This document shows positions 31,027 through 40,627 of a stretch of DNA of 64,000 nt, in pieces. The position numbers and the translations under genes were made by a program. This DNA is from Paragemmobacter ruber. GTDB taxonomy: Bacteria > Pseudomonadota > Alphaproteobacteria > Rhodobacterales > Rhodobacteraceae. The stretch covers positions 248,001-312,000 of the forward strand of contig NZ_JAAATW010000002.1 in NCBI RefSeq assembly GCF_009908315.1, read 5' to 3'. The notes under the pieces were generated by a model. It was not told the origin of the DNA. It saw only the letters and a list, made by a program, of their open reading frames with translations, and searched no databases. The number at the start of each line of letters is the position of its first letter. The stretch's first letter is position 1.

Positions 31027-32768
31027 CAGTGCGAATCCTTGCCCACCGGCGCGCCGCGGCAGCCGCGCAGGAAATCGAGATCGGCGCCCTTGTCGGCCCC
31101 CATCACATGCTTGTGGTGGAGCATGGCATAGCCTGAGTCGGGCGGCGTCACGCGGGGCGTCCAGGCGGCAAGGCGGCGGGCGAGTTCCTCGTCGCTGATA
31201 TCGAGATGCAGGCGGCGATTGGGAACGTCCAACTCGATCATGTCGCCGTTCTGCACGACGGCAAGCGGGCCGCCGGCGGCGGCTTCGGGTGAGGTGTGCA
31301 GGACCACGGTGCCGTAGGCGGTGCCGGACATGCGGGCATCCGAGATGCGGACCATGTCGGTGATGCCCTTCTTCAACACCTTGGGCGGCAGGCCCATATT
31401 GCCCACCTCGGCCATGCCGGGATAGCCCTTGGGACCGCAGTTCTTCATCACCATGATGCAGGTCTCATCAATGTCGAGATCCGGGTCGTTGATCTTGGCC
31501 TTGTAGTCGTCGATATCCTCGAACACGACGGCCCGGCCGCGATGTGTCATCAGGGCGGGGGTGGCTGCGGACGGCTTGAGCACCGCGCCATTGGGGGCGA
31601 GGTTGCCCTTGACCACAACTACGCCGCCCGATTGGGTCAGCGCGCGTTCCACCGGCAGGATCACGTCTTCGTTGTGGTTGACCACATCCTTGACCTGATC
31701 CCAGGCGGTTTCGCCGGAAACGGTCAGCGCGTCCTTGTTCAGAAGCCCCGCTTCGCCCAGACGTTTCAGGACGACGGGCAGGCCGCCTGCGTAGAAGAAT
31801 TCCTCCATCAGGTATTTGCCCGACGGCATCAGGTTCACGATGGTGGGGACGTCACGACCGAGGCGGTCCCAGTCATCGAGCGTCAGATCGATGCCGACGC
31901 GGCCTGCGATGGCGAGAAGGTGGATGACGGCATTGGTGGACCCGCCGATGGCTGCATTGGTGCGGATGGCGTTTTCGAACGCCGCGCGCGTCATGATGTC
32001 GGAGGGTTTCAGATCATCCTTCACCATCTGCACGATGCGGCGGCCCGACATCTGCGCCATGACGCGGCGGCGGCTGTCCACCGCCGGGATGGCGGCATTG
32101 CCCGAGAGGGCCATGCCCAGCGCCTCGGCCATGGAGGCCATCGTGCTGGCGGTGCCCATCGTGTTGCAGGAGCCTGCGGAGCGGGACATGGATGCCTCGG
32201 CCTCGGCAAACTCAGCCGGGGACATTTCGCCTGCCTTCACGGCCTCGGAGAATTTCCAGAGGTGGGTTCCGGAACCCACGCGTTCGCCCCGGAAGTAGCC
32301 GTTCAGCATCGGCCCGCCGGTGACGACGATCGAGGGCAGGTCGGTGGAGGCGGCGGCCATCAGGAGGGAGGGGGTGGTCTTGTCGCAGCCCACCAGAAGG
32401 ACGCAGCCATCCATCGGCTGACCGCGCATCTGTTCTTCGATCGACATGGCGGCGATGTTGCGGAACATCATCGCGGTGGGGCGGAAGGCAGATTCCGAGA
32501 CGGAGAAGACCGGCACCTCGACCGGGAAACCGCCTGCCTCGTAGATGCCGTTCTTCACCTTTTCCGCCAGCGCGTTGAGATGCGCGTTGCAGGGGTTCAG
32601 TTCCGACCATGTGTTGAGGATGCCGATGACCGGCCGGCCATCAAACAGGTCATGCGGGAAGCCCTGATTCTTCATCCAGCCGCGGTGATAGATGTTGTCG
32701 CGGCTGGAACCGCCGAACCATTCCTGCGAGCGCAGTTTGCGGGGCCATTTGGCGGGTTTGAAGGTCAT
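31026..32768 (-). CDS. IlvD/Edd family aldonate dehydratase (L-arabonate type)
   Basis: A 580-residue iron-sulfur dehydratase that removes water from a sugar acid to give a 2-keto-3-deoxy acid. Cluster cysteines are visible in SELNPCNAHLN, LVGCDKTTPSLLM and SAGSCNTMGTASTMAS; the Lys/Glu active-site block and AIGGSTNAVIHLLAIAGR are present. Length and the opening WPRKLRSQEWFGGSSRDNIYHRGWM match the pentonate branch (L-arabonate/D-xylonate dehydratases), not IlvD of branched-chain amino acids. Start at 32768 chosen (MTFKPAKWPRKL); it lies seven bases after gguC. Confidence 0.88.
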   Translation of the reverse strand: MTFKPAKWPRKLRSQEWFGGSSRDNIYHRGWMKNQGFPHDLFDGRPVIGILNTWSELNPCNAHLNALAEKVKNGIYEAGGFPVEVPVFSVSESAFRPTAMMFRNIAAMSIEEQMRGQPMDGCVLLVGCDKTTPSLLMAAASTDLPSIVVTGGPMLNGYFRGERVGSGTHLWKFSEAVKAGEMSPAEFAEAEASMSRSAGSCNTMGTASTMASMAEALGMALSGNAAIPAVDSRRRVMAQMSGRRIVQMVKDDLKPSDIMTRAAFENAIRTNAAIGGSTNAVIHLLAIAGRVGIDLTLDDWDRLGRDVPTIVNLMPSGKYLMEEFFYAGGLPVVLKRLGEAGLLNKDALTVSGETAWDQVKDVVNHNEDVILPVERALTQSGGVVVVKGNLAPNGAVLKPSAATPALMTHRGRAVVFEDIDDYKAKINDPDLDIDETCIMVMKNCGPKGYPGMAEVGNMGLPPKVLKKGITDMVRISDARMSGTAYGTVVLHTSPEAAAGGPLAVVQNGDMIELDVPNRRLHLDISDEELARRLAAWTPRVTPPDSGYAMLHHKHVMGADKGADLDFLRGCRGAPVGKDSH

Positions 32769-32775
32769 TTGATCC

Positions 32776-33771
32776 TCAGAGGGTGTGAACGGCAAAAGTG
32801 GGGGCCTGCGGCGCTGCGGCGCGGGCGAGCGGGTTTTTCAGGGGCAGGCCGAAGGGGGTGGCCTCGATCTCAAAGACATCGCCGGGGCGGGTGGTGATGC
32901 CGTCGGCGAAGGAGAGGGTGGCCGTGCCGAACATATGCACATGCACATCGCCGGGGTGGCGGAAGAGGCCGTATTTGAAATGGTGGTGTTCGAGGTTCGC
33001 CATCGTGTGGGACATGTTCGCCTCGCCCGACAGGAAGGGCTTTTCCCAGATCACTGCGCCGTCGCGGCGGATGCGCGAGGTGCCCTGGATGTCGGCGGGC
33101 AGGTCGCCCACGAGGATTTCAGGGCCAAAGGAGGCCTCGCGCAATTTGGAATGGGCCAGCCAGAGGTAGTTGACCCGTTCGGTGACGTGGTCGGAAAATT
33201 CGTTCGCCAAGGCCCAGCCGAGGCGGCAGGGGGTGCCGTCGGGGGCGATGATGTAGATGCCGGCAAGTTCGGGTTCTTCGCCCCCGTCTTCGGCGAAGGG
33301 GGGCATGGTCAGGGGCTGGCCCGGGGCGACGGCGGTGGTGCCGTTGCCTTTATAGAACCATTCGGGCTGCACGCCGGGGGTGCCGGGGGCGGGGCGGCCG
33401 CCCTCCAGCCCCATGCGGAACATCTTCATGCTGTCGGTCAGGGTTTCCGCGCCCTCCAGCTTGGCATGCATCGCGTCGCGGGCGGACGCGCTGCCCAGAT
33501 GGGTGAGGCCGGTGCCGGTGAGCAGCATATGCGCCGGGTCGGGATGGGTGATGGGCAGGGTCACGCGGCCTTCGGCCAGAAGCGAGGGCAGATCCACCGC
33601 CTCGCCCAGCCCGCGTTCGGCGATGATCGCGGCGACGGGGCGGCGGGTGGTCGCCGCCTCGAGCGCGAGGTCATAGGTGGAGGCGGTGCCGCGCAGGATG
33701 GCGGCTTCGGACCCCGCGCGGACCACGACGGCGAGGGTGCCGTCGGGGCGGGTGATCTGCGACAGGAGCAT
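32776..33771 (-). CDS. gguC: GguC / AraD1 family protein (fumarylacetoacetase fold)
   Basis: A 331-residue protein with the FAH-like C-terminal domain (residues about 100-331: LTGTGLTHLGSASARDAMH, EWFYKGNGTTAVAPGQPL, DGGEEPELAGIYII, LANEFSDHVTERVNYLWLAHSKLR, VHVHMFGTATLSF). It is the fourth gene of the Agrobacterium chvE-gguABC type cluster. Comparative-genomics annotation names the family AraD1 and proposes 2-keto-3-deoxy-L-arabonate dehydratase activity, which fits its place next to an aldonate dehydratase; direct proof is not known to me. Confidence 0.88.
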   Translation of the reverse strand: MLLSQITRPDGTLAVVVRAGSEAAILRGTASTYDLALEAATTRRPVAAIIAERGLGEAVDLPSLLAEGRVTLPITHPDPAHMLLTGTGLTHLGSASARDAMHAKLEGAETLTDSMKMFRMGLEGGRPAPGTPGVQPEWFYKGNGTTAVAPGQPLTMPPFAEDGGEEPELAGIYIIAPDGTPCRLGWALANEFSDHVTERVNYLWLAHSKLREASFGPEILVGDLPADIQGTSRIRRDGAVIWEKPFLSGEANMSHTMANLEHHHFKYGLFRHPGDVHVHMFGTATLSFADGITTRPGDVFEIEATPFGLPLKNPLARAAAPQAPTFAVHTL

Positions 33772-33779
33772 GGGGGGCC

Positions 33780-34976
33780 TCACTTGTTCTTGTTGTAGAC
33801 GTCGAAGATGACGGCGGCGAGGAGGACGAGGCCCTTGATGACCTGCTGGTAGTCGATCCCGATGCCCATGATGGACATGCCGTTGTTCATCACCCCCATG
33901 ATGAGGGCGCCGACGACGACGCCGATAATCTTGCCCGAGCCGCCGGTCATCGAGGCCCCGCCGATGAAGACGGCGGCGATCACATCGAGTTCGAACCCCA
34001 CGCCCGCCTTGGGGGTGGAGGAGTTCAGGCGCGCCGCGACGATCATGCCCGCCAGCGCGGCAAGGACGCCCATGTTGCAGAAGGTGAGGAACACCAGACG
34101 GTCGGTGTTGATGCCTGACAGGCGGGCGGCTTTCTCGTTCCCGCCGAGGGCATAGATGCGGCGGCCCGTGGTCGTGCTTTCGGTGAAGAAGGCATAGAGC
34201 ACGGTCAGGACCGAGAGCACCACCACCACATTGGGCAGGCCCCGGAAGGAGGCAAGCTTGTAGCCCACGAACAGGAGCGCGGCGGTGATGACGAAGTTGC
34301 GGATGGTGAAGACGATCATCGGTTCCGGCGTGATGCCGAATTGCTGATCGCGCGCGCGGGCGCGCAGGCCCAGCCAGAGGATTGCCACGGCGGCCAGCGC
34401 CACAAGGGCGAGCGCGGTCATGTTCGGGCGGTCCACCCCGAAGGCATCGGGGATGAAGCCCGTGGAGAGCGACTGGAACGAACGGGGGAAGGGGCCGACG
34501 TTCTGGCCGTTCAAGAGCCAGAGCGTCAGGCCGCGGAACACCAGCATGCCCGCCAGCGTGACGATGAAGGAAGGGATGCGCCAATAGGCGACCCAGTAGC
34601 CCTGCGCCGCCCCGATGCACAGACCCACGAAGAGGCAGGTCGGCACCACGGCCCAGACGGGCCAGCCCATGTTGACGGTGAGCACCGCCGCCACCGCCCC
34701 GGTGAAGCCCACGACCGAGCCGACCGACAGGTCGATATGGCCCGCGACGATCACGAGCAGCATCCCCAGCGCCATGATGATGACATAGGAGTTCTGCAGG
34801 AACAGGTTGGTGATGTTCTGGGCCGAGAGGAAATCCACCCCTTGGGTCACGCGCACCATCACGGTGAAGAAGATCACGATGGCGACCAGCGCCAGGATCA
34901 TCCCGTTTTCCCGCAGGTGCCCGCCGAGATGCGCGCCGATGCCCTTGCCGCCTGCGCCTGCCGTCTGTTCCGCCAT
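33780..34976 (-). CDS. gguB: Multiple-sugar ABC transporter permease GguB
   Basis: A 398-residue inner-membrane protein with about ten hydrophobic segments (GMILALVAIVIFFTVMV, VIIMALGMLLVIVAGHIDLSVGSVVGFTGAVAAVL, FIVTLAGMLVFRGL, VVVLSVLTVLYAFF, MGVLAALAGMIVAARL and others). The HIDLSVGS block is the signature of ribose/xylose-type permeases. Only one permease gene is present, so it acts as a homodimer. The ATG at 34976 shares a base with the gguA stop; a GTG one codon earlier is possible. Confidence 0.92.
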   Translation of the reverse strand: MAEQTAGAGGKGIGAHLGGHLRENGMILALVAIVIFFTVMVRVTQGVDFLSAQNITNLFLQNSYVIIMALGMLLVIVAGHIDLSVGSVVGFTGAVAAVLTVNMGWPVWAVVPTCLFVGLCIGAAQGYWVAYWRIPSFIVTLAGMLVFRGLTLWLLNGQNVGPFPRSFQSLSTGFIPDAFGVDRPNMTALALVALAAVAILWLGLRARARDQQFGITPEPMIVFTIRNFVITAALLFVGYKLASFRGLPNVVVVLSVLTVLYAFFTESTTTGRRIYALGGNEKAARLSGINTDRLVFLTFCNMGVLAALAGMIVAARLNSSTPKAGVGFELDVIAAVFIGGASMTGGSGKIIGVVVGALIMGVMNNGMSIMGIGIDYQQVIKGLVLLAAVIFDVYNKNK

Positions 34977-36511
34977 CACGCCACCTCCGCCTTGCCGTCA
35001 TTCTTCAGGATGAGGGACATGATGCGTTCCTGGCTGGCCTCGGCCCGCGACAGTTCGCCCACGATGCGCCCCTCGTTCATCACATAGATCCGGTCGCACA
35101 TGCCCAGGAGTTCGGGCATTTCGCTGCTGATCATCACCACGCCGCGCCCTTGGGCGGCGAGTTCGTTCATGATCGTGTAAATTTCGAATTTCGCGCCGAC
35201 GTCGATGCCGCGCGTGGGTTCGTCGAGGATCAGGACCTGCGGATCGGCGAAAAGCCATTTCGACAGGACGACCTTCTGCTGGTTGCCGCCCGACAGGTTG
35301 ACCACCTTTTGGAACACGGACGGCGTGCGGATCGACATGGCGCGGCGGTATTCCTCGGCCACCTGCTGTTCGCGGCCACGCGACAGCACGCCGCGCGTGG
35401 CGACGCCTGCAAGGTTCGCCAGCGTGATGTTCTTGACGATGGGTTCATCAAGGACGAGGCCCAGATGTTTGCGATCCTCGGTCACATAGGCGAGGCCGGC
35501 GGCGATGGCCTTTGTCACGGAGGAGGTATCCACCACCTTGCCGCCCATCTTCACGGTGCCGGAGATGTCGCGGCCATAGGCATGGCCGAAGATGGACATG
35601 GCAAGTTCGGTCCGGCCCGCGCCCATCAGGCCCGCGATGCCGACGATTTCGCCCTTGCGGACGGTGAAGCCCGCGTCGCGGATCATCTGGCGGCCCTGCT
35701 GTTCGGGGTGCCAGACGTTCCAGCCCGACACTTCCATCAGAACCTCGCCGGGGCGGGAATCGCGGTCGGGGTAGCGGTTGGCCATGTCGCGGCCGACCAT
35801 GTCGCGGATGATGCGTTCCTCGCTGATTTCGGATTTGGCGAGGGTGGAGACGGTGGCGCCGTCGCGGATGATGGTGATGCGGTCGGCCACGCGGCCGATT
35901 TCGTTCAGCTTGTGGCTGATGATGATCTGGGTCACGCCCTGCGCCTTCAACTCCAGCATCAGGTCGAGAAGTTTCTGGCTGTCGTTCTCCTGCAGCGCGG
36001 CGGTGGGTTCGTCGAGGATCAGGAGGCGCACATCCTTGGCCAGCGCCTTGGCGATCTCGATCAGTTGCTGCTTGCCGACGCCCAGTTTGCCCACCTGCGT
36101 GGTGGGCGGTTCGTTGAGGCCCACCTTCTTCAGAAGGGTTTCGGTTTTCTGGAACGCCTTGGGCCAGTTAATGATGCCCTTGGCGGCCACCTCATTGCCG
36201 AGAAAGAGGTTCTCGGCGATCGACAGGAGCGGCACGAGCGCCAGTTCCTGATGGATGATGATGATGCCCTTGGCTTCGCTGTCGCGGATGCCGCGATTGG
36301 CAAGCAGCGCACCGTCATAGAAAATGTCGCCCTCATAGGAGCCGTGCGCATAGACGCCCGACAGCACCTTCATCAGGGTGGATTTGCCAGCGCCGTTTTC
36401 GCCGCAGATGGCGTGGATTTCGCCCGCCTCGACGGTGAGGTTCACATGGTCCAGCGCGCGGACCCCGGGGAAGACCTTGCTGATCCCCCGCATCTCCAGA
36501 AGCGTTGCCAT
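34976..36511 (-). CDS. gguA: Multiple-sugar ABC transporter ATP-binding protein GguA
   Basis: A 511-residue tandem-ATPase subunit of the carbohydrate uptake transporter 2 family. N-terminal domain: Walker [10 protein letters not shown] (about 37-45), ABC-type signature [15 protein letters not shown], Walker [13 protein letters not shown]-terminal domain (about 260-500): the degenerate P-loop [10 protein letters not shown], signature [14 protein letters not shown] and Walker [13 protein letters not shown]. It energises aldose import through GguB. Overlaps gguB by its stop codon and follows chvE by 65 bases. Confidence 0.95.
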   Translation of the reverse strand: MATLLEMRGISKVFPGVRALDHVNLTVEAGEIHAICGENGAGKSTLMKVLSGVYAHGSYEGDIFYDGALLANRGIRDSEAKGIIIIHQELALVPLLSIAENLFLGNEVAAKGIINWPKAFQKTETLLKKVGLNEPPTTQVGKLGVGKQQLIEIAKALAKDVRLLILDEPTAALQENDSQKLLDLMLELKAQGVTQIIISHKLNEIGRVADRITIIRDGATVSTLAKSEISEERIIRDMVGRDMANRYPDRDSRPGEVLMEVSGWNVWHPEQQGRQMIRDAGFTVRKGEIVGIAGLMGAGRTELAMSIFGHAYGRDISGTVKMGGKVVDTSSVTKAIAAGLAYVTEDRKHLGLVLDEPIVKNITLANLAGVATRGVLSRGREQQVAEEYRRAMSIRTPSVFQKVVNLSGGNQQKVVLSKWLFADPQVLILDEPTRGIDVGAKFEIYTIMNELAAQGRGVVMISSEMPELLGMCDRIYVMNEGRIVGELSRAEASQERIMSLILKNDGKAEVA

Positions 36512-36576
36512 GGCGGTCCCCCGGTTGAAAAAGGCCCGCCCGGCCGCGAAGGCAGGGCGGGCCGATGCTGGTGCGA

Positions 36577-37644
36577 TTACTTCAGCTGATCGGCGGTGTA
36601 GTAGCCCGAACCGACGAGGACTTCCTCATAGTTCGTGACATCGACCGAGACCGGCTCCAGCAGGTAGGAGGGGACGACCTTCACGCCGTTGTCATAGGTG
36701 CTGGTGTCGTTGATCTCGGGCTCGGCGCCCGACAGGATCGCATCCACCATCTTGACGGTCACGCCCGCCAGCGCGCGGGTGTCCTTGAAGATGGTCGAAT
36801 ACTGTTCGCCCGCGATCATCGACTTGACCGACGGCACTTCCGCATCCTGACCGGTGACGATGGGCATGGCCAGATCGCCCGAGCCATAGCCAACGCCCTT
36901 GAGCGAGGAGAGGATGCCGATCGACAGCCCGTCATAGGGCGAGAGCGCGCCATGCAGCTGTTTGTCGCCGTAGTTGGCGGACAGCAGGTTGTCCATCCGG
37001 GCCTGCGCCACCGCGCCATCCCAGCGCAGGGTGCCCACCACATCCATGCCCATCTGGCCCGACGGGATGACGATATCGCCCGCGTCGATCAGCGGCTGCA
37101 GCACGCTCATCGCGCCGTTGTAGAAGAAGAAGGCGTTGTTGTCGTCGGGGCTGCCGCCGAACAGTTCCACATTCCACGGCTTCTGGTCGGGGAAGCGTTC
37201 GTTCAGGCCCTTGACCAGCGATTCCGCCTGCTGGACGCCCACCTTGAAGTTGTCGAAGGTGGCGTAATAGTCCACCGCGCCGCTGTCACGGATCAAGCGG
37301 TCATAGGCGATGACCTTGATGCCGGCCGCGGCGGCGTTTTCCAGCGCGTTCGACAGGGTGGTGCCGTCGATCGCCGCGATGACCAGCACGTTGACGCCCT
37401 TGGTGATCATGTTCTCGACCTGCGCGAGCTGGGTCGGGATGTCGTCTTCGGCATATTGCAGATCGGTGGCGTAGCCTGCGGCGGTGAACTGCTCCACCAT
37501 CGAGTTGCCGTCCGAAATCCAGCGCGCCGAGGATTGCGTGGGCATGGCGATGCCGACGGTGCCTTTGTCTTGCGCAAAGCTGGGGGCGCCGATCAGCGAT
37601 GCGGCGGTGGCGAGCGCGAGAAGCGCCCTTCTGGAAAGTTGCAT
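36577..37644 (-). CDS. chvE: Periplasmic multiple-sugar-binding protein ChvE
   Basis: A 355-residue exported binding protein. Residues 1-25 are a signal peptide ([17 protein letters not shown], then IGAPSFAQ). The mature protein begins [23 protein letters not shown] and contains [20 protein letters not shown] and [22 protein letters not shown], the ribose-type type I fold of ChvE, and [15 protein letters not shown] in the second lobe. ChvE binds many aldopyranoses and in plant-associated bacteria also signals through VirA; no such partner is visible here. GAGGACACC precedes the ATG. First gene of the six-gene operon. Confidence 0.95.
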   Translation of the reverse strand: MQLSRRALLALATAASLIGAPSFAQDKGTVGIAMPTQSSARWISDGNSMVEQFTAAGYATDLQYAEDDIPTQLAQVENMITKGVNVLVIAAIDGTTLSNALENAAAAGIKVIAYDRLIRDSGAVDYYATFDNFKVGVQQAESLVKGLNERFPDQKPWNVELFGGSPDDNNAFFFYNGAMSVLQPLIDAGDIVIPSGQMGMDVVGTLRWDGAVAQARMDNLLSANYGDKQLHGALSPYDGLSIGILSSLKGVGYGSGDLAMPIVTGQDAEVPSVKSMIAGEQYSTIFKDTRALAGVTVKMVDAILSGAEPEINDTSTYDNGVKVVPSYLLEPVSVDVTNYEEVLVGSGYYTADQLK

Positions 37645-37788
37645 GGTGTCCTCCCTCGCCGTGATTCGCCACGGCACGTTTCGGCCTTGTTGGCGGGCCT
37701 GTCTGCCCCCAACGCCGTGGGCGAGGATTGCAACGGCTTTGCATATCCGTCAAAGATTGTTTTGTAATTGATATATGGCTGGATTGTT
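37645..37788. promoter_or_regulatory. Divergent chvE / LysR control region
   Basis: A 144-base interval. Positions 37741-37780 are A/T-rich and hold GCATATC and GATATATGGC in inverted order about 20 bases apart, a plausible LysR half-site pair between the two starts. A minus-strand TTGACG (plus 37748-37753) could be the chvE -35. Confidence 0.45.
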
Positions 37789-38730
37789 ATGTCAGACACG
37801 GATGATCTGCTGCGGCGCGGGGTGAAGCTCGCGCATCTGCGCCTGATGGCGGCGCTGGCCGAGACGGGGCAGCTGGGGCTGGCGGCCGATCTGATGGGGG
37901 TGGCGCAACCGGCCGCATCGCGCCTTCTGGCCGAGGTGGAGCGGATCACCGGCCAGCCGCTGCATCAGCGCACGGGGCGGGGGATCACGCTGACGCCGAT
38001 GGGGGTGGCGCTGGCGCGGCGGGCCGCGCGGGTGGTGACCGAGTTGCGCGATGCGGGCCGCGAAGTGGCCGAAATCGCGAGCGGCGGATCGGGCCATGTG
38101 CGGATCGGATCGGTCACCGGCCCGGCGCTGGACCGGGTGCTGCCCGCGCTGCGCACCGCCCGGCTTGCCATGCCGGGGGTGACGACCGAGGTTGTGGTCG
38201 CGCCGTCCGATCTGTTGGGGCAGCAGTTGATCGCGGGCCGGCTGGATTTCGCGCTGGGCCGGATGCCCGAAGAGATGACGGGGCAGTTGCAGCAGAGCGC
38301 GCCCATCGGGACGGAACCCGTCGCCCTGATGGCGCGGCGGGGGCACCGGCTGGCGCAGATGGGGCGGATCGAGCCGCTTGATCTGATGGGGTATGACTGG
38401 GTTCTGCCGGGGCCCGAGGCGCTGCTCACGCGGGCGGTGACCGAACGGCTGGCCGCGCTGGGCCTGCCCAAGCCGTCGCAGCGGCTGGCGACGGCGTCCT
38501 TTCTCTTGACGCTGGCGCTGGTCCAGCAATCCAACGCCATCGCGCCCTTGGCGCGGGCCGTCTGCGACCGCTTTGCCGGGCCGGGATCGCCCTATGTGAT
38601 CCTGCCGGTCGATCTGGGGATCGTGGTCGCGCCCTTCGGTCTGCTGACGCGGGCGGGCGCGATCCTGACGCCGGTGGCGGCGCGGCTGGCCGAGATGATC
38701 GTGGCGCAGGGCGGCGAGGGGCTTGATTAG
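37789..38730 (+). CDS. LysR-family regulator of the sugar operon (GbpR-like)
   Basis: A 313-residue regulator. The helix-turn-helix covers residues about 13-75 (LRLMAALAETGQLGLAADLMGVAQPAASRLLAEVERITGQPLHQR), followed by the two-lobed effector domain (HVRIGSVTGPALDRVLPALR). It is transcribed divergently from chvE, exactly as gbpR is from chvE in Agrobacterium/Azospirillum, where the regulator senses aldoses. The ATG at 37789 was chosen; a further ATG at 37768 is in frame but the sequence before 37789 is the A/T-rich control region. Confidence 0.88.
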   Translation: MSDTDDLLRRGVKLAHLRLMAALAETGQLGLAADLMGVAQPAASRLLAEVERITGQPLHQRTGRGITLTPMGVALARRAARVVTELRDAGREVAEIASGGSGHVRIGSVTGPALDRVLPALRTARLAMPGVTTEVVVAPSDLLGQQLIAGRLDFALGRMPEEMTGQLQQSAPIGTEPVALMARRGHRLAQMGRIEPLDLMGYDWVLPGPEALLTRAVTERLAALGLPKPSQRLATASFLLTLALVQQSNAIAPLARAVCDRFAGPGSPYVILPVDLGIVVAPFGLLTRAGAILTPVAARLAEMIVAQGGEGLD

Positions 38731-38815
38731 GCTGTGCCTAAGCGTCGCGGCGGAACATCCTGCTTTCCCTGCGCGGGCGCCTGTCCGACAGTGCCGCTTA
38801 CGCGCCCCGCCTTTC

Positions 38816-38844
38816 ACGCGCCCCGCCTTGTCGGGGGCGCTTTC
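38816..38844 (+). terminator. Possible terminator after the LysR gene
   Basis: GCGCCCCG, loop CCTTGT, then CGGGGGCGC followed by TTTCCTG. The 17-base sequence just upstream (ACGCGCCCCGCCTTTC) is a direct repeat of the first arm. Confidence 0.45.
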
Positions 38845-38862
38845 CTGCCCGAGGATGCCCGG

Positions 38863-40002
38863 ATGACCGCACTCGACCCCAGCCTCCGCGCGATCGAAGA
38901 ATTGCGTGCCAATGTGTCGGTCCCGTTCGAGCGGGCGCAGGCGATGCCGAAATCCGTCTATGTCTCGCCCGAATTCGCCGAGGCAGAGCAGCGCCACATC
39001 TTCGCGGTGGATTGGCTGTGTGCCGGGCGGGTGGATGCGCTACGCGATCCCGGCGTCTATCTGACGATGGAGATTGCCGGGGAACCCGTGATCATCCTGC
39101 GCGACCGCGACGGGGTGCTGCGGGGGATGAGCAATGTCTGCCGCCATCGGATGAGCACGCTTCTCGAAGGGCGGGGGCGGGTGCGCAGCATCGTCTGCCC
39201 CTATCATGCCTGGACCTACAATCTGGACGGGTCCCTACGCGGGGCGCCCACAATGACGCTGAACGAGACGTTCTGCAAGGATCAGGTGCGTCTGCCGCAG
39301 ATCCGGGTGGTGGACTGGCTGGGCTGGATCATGGTCACGCTGAACCCCGACGCGCCCGACGTGCATGAAAGCCTGCAAGAGGTGGAGGCGCTGGTCGGGC
39401 ATCTGGACATGGCCTGCTATCAGGAAACCTTCCGCGAAGAGTTCCGCTGGGCGACGAACTGGAAGGTGCTGGCCGAGAATTTCATGGAAAGCTACCATCT
39501 GCCCGCCTGTCATGCCGGGACCATCGGGGGAAGCTGTGACCTCGCGCTGATGGATTGTCCCGAGGGGCGTGATGCGTTCAATTACCACTGGATCGTGAAG
39601 AACGATGCGGTTCCGCTGGCGCTGGCCCATCCGTCGGACACGCGGCTGGTGGGCGAGGCGCGGCGGATCACATGGTTGCTGGCGATCTATCCGGCGCTGC
39701 TGATCACGCTGACGCCGGGATATTTCTGGTATCTCTCGCTGACGCCGGATGGTCCCGGCCATGTCAAGGTGCTGTTCGGCGGCGGGATGAGCGCCGAGTG
39801 GATGGCAGACCCGCAGGCGCCCGCGCATCTGGCCGCGGTGAAGGCGCTGCTCGATGACGTGCAGGTGGAAGACAAGGGCTGTACCGAGCGGGTCTATCGC
39901 GGCCTTCTGTCCCGCCTTTCGGCACCCGGACCGCTCAGCCATCTGGAACGGCCCAATTTCGACTTTGCCCGCTACCTGGCCCGCATGATGCCCGCGGCCT
40001 GA
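38863..40002 (+). CDS. Rieske-type ring-hydroxylating/demethylating oxygenase, alpha subunit
   Basis: A 379-residue oxygenase. The Rieske domain (about 45-150) has CRHR (CxH) and CPYHAW (CxxH), the 2Fe-2S ligands. The catalytic domain has ENFMESYHLPACH, which supplies the bridging Asn/Glu and the His pair of the mononuclear iron site, with a distal Asp expected further on. The overall pattern is closer to the glycine-betaine/stachydrine demethylase and aromatic oxygenase group than to large benzene dioxygenases. It lacks a visible reductase partner nearby. The ATG at 38863 was chosen; upstream frame includes the LysR terminator. Confidence 0.85.
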   Translation: MTALDPSLRAIEELRANVSVPFERAQAMPKSVYVSPEFAEAEQRHIFAVDWLCAGRVDALRDPGVYLTMEIAGEPVIILRDRDGVLRGMSNVCRHRMSTLLEGRGRVRSIVCPYHAWTYNLDGSLRGAPTMTLNETFCKDQVRLPQIRVVDWLGWIMVTLNPDAPDVHESLQEVEALVGHLDMACYQETFREEFRWATNWKVLAENFMESYHLPACHAGTIGGSCDLALMDCPEGRDAFNYHWIVKNDAVPLALAHPSDTRLVGEARRITWLLAIYPALLITLTPGYFWYLSLTPDGPGHVKVLFGGGMSAEWMADPQAPAHLAAVKALLDDVQVEDKGCTERVYRGLLSRLSAPGPLSHLERPNFDFARYLARMMPAA

Positions 40003-40023
40003 CCCCTTTCACTTCGCTGCCAT

Positions 40024-40085
40024 CTTCCCCGTTGTCCAAATATCCTGCGGGGGTCCGGGGGTGCAAAACCCCCGGTCGCCGCCGC
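40024..40085 (+). repeat. 3'-end-associated element (Rieske copy)
   Basis: About 20 bases after the Rieske gene stop: GCCATCTTCCCCGTTGTCC, AAATATCCTGCGGGGGTCC, then GGGGGTGCAAAACCCCC, a hairpin. A degenerate version of the order core then hairpin found after pyrD and aruI. Confidence 0.6.
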
Positions 40086-40111
40086 AGGACACCCCTTCAG
40101 AAAGACGCATC

Positions 40112-40525
40112 ATGGCCCATACCCGCCACCGCAAGTTCAACACCAAGGACACCTATCCCGAACAGAAGCTGGACAATGATCTGGCCCAGGCCGTCGTGGC
40201 GCGGGGGACGGTGATCTTTCTGCGGGGGCAGTGCCCGCAGGATCTCGACACGGCAAAGAATATCGAAAGCCATGACCCGGTCGAGCAGACCCACAAGGTC
40301 ATGCAGAACATCCGCCAGTTGGTCGAGGAATGCGGGGGGCGGATGGAGCATGTCACCAAGCTCGTGGTCTATCTGACCGATGTCCGCCACCGCGAGGCCG
40401 TCTACCGCACGATGGGCGAGTATATCCGGGGCGTGCATCCTGTTTGCACCGGTCTTGTCGTGGTGGCGCTGGCGCGTCCCGAATGGCTGGTGGAGATCGA
40501 CGCCACCGCCGTGATCCCCGATTGA
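40112..40525 (+). CDS. RidA/YjgF-family protein lacking the catalytic Arg
   Basis: A 137-residue Rid protein, one domain, trimer-forming family. It begins MAHTRHRKFNTKDTYPEQKLDND and contains VVYLTDVRHREAVYRTMGEYIR and ALARPEWLVEIDATAVI. In active RidA an Arg follows the PA element in the segment FPARSxVxV; here the corresponding stretch reads HPVCTGLVVVAL, so the Arg is replaced by Cys. Imine deaminase activity is therefore doubtful. It is flanked by a Rieske oxygenase and DUF1028, all same direction. Confidence 0.85.
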   Translation: MAHTRHRKFNTKDTYPEQKLDNDLAQAVVARGTVIFLRGQCPQDLDTAKNIESHDPVEQTHKVMQNIRQLVEECGGRMEHVTKLVVYLTDVRHREAVYRTMGEYIRGVHPVCTGLVVVALARPEWLVEIDATAVIPD

Positions 40526-40583
40526 TCCGACCCGCATCCGCGCCGCACGTGGCGTTCAGGCCGGGATGGACATGCCGTTTCAC

Positions 40584-40613
40584 CTTGGCCCAAATACCCG
40601 GCGACGCGGGCCA
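40584..40613 (+). repeat. 3'-end-associated element (RidA copy)
   Basis: TTTCACCTTGGCCCAAATACCCGGC follows the RidA stop by about 55 bases; core CCTTGGCCCAAATACCC is the reverse complement of the pyrD/aruI core, so its orientation relative to the upstream gene is the same. Confidence 0.6.
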
Positions 40614-40627
40614 ACCCGAGGTGACAC

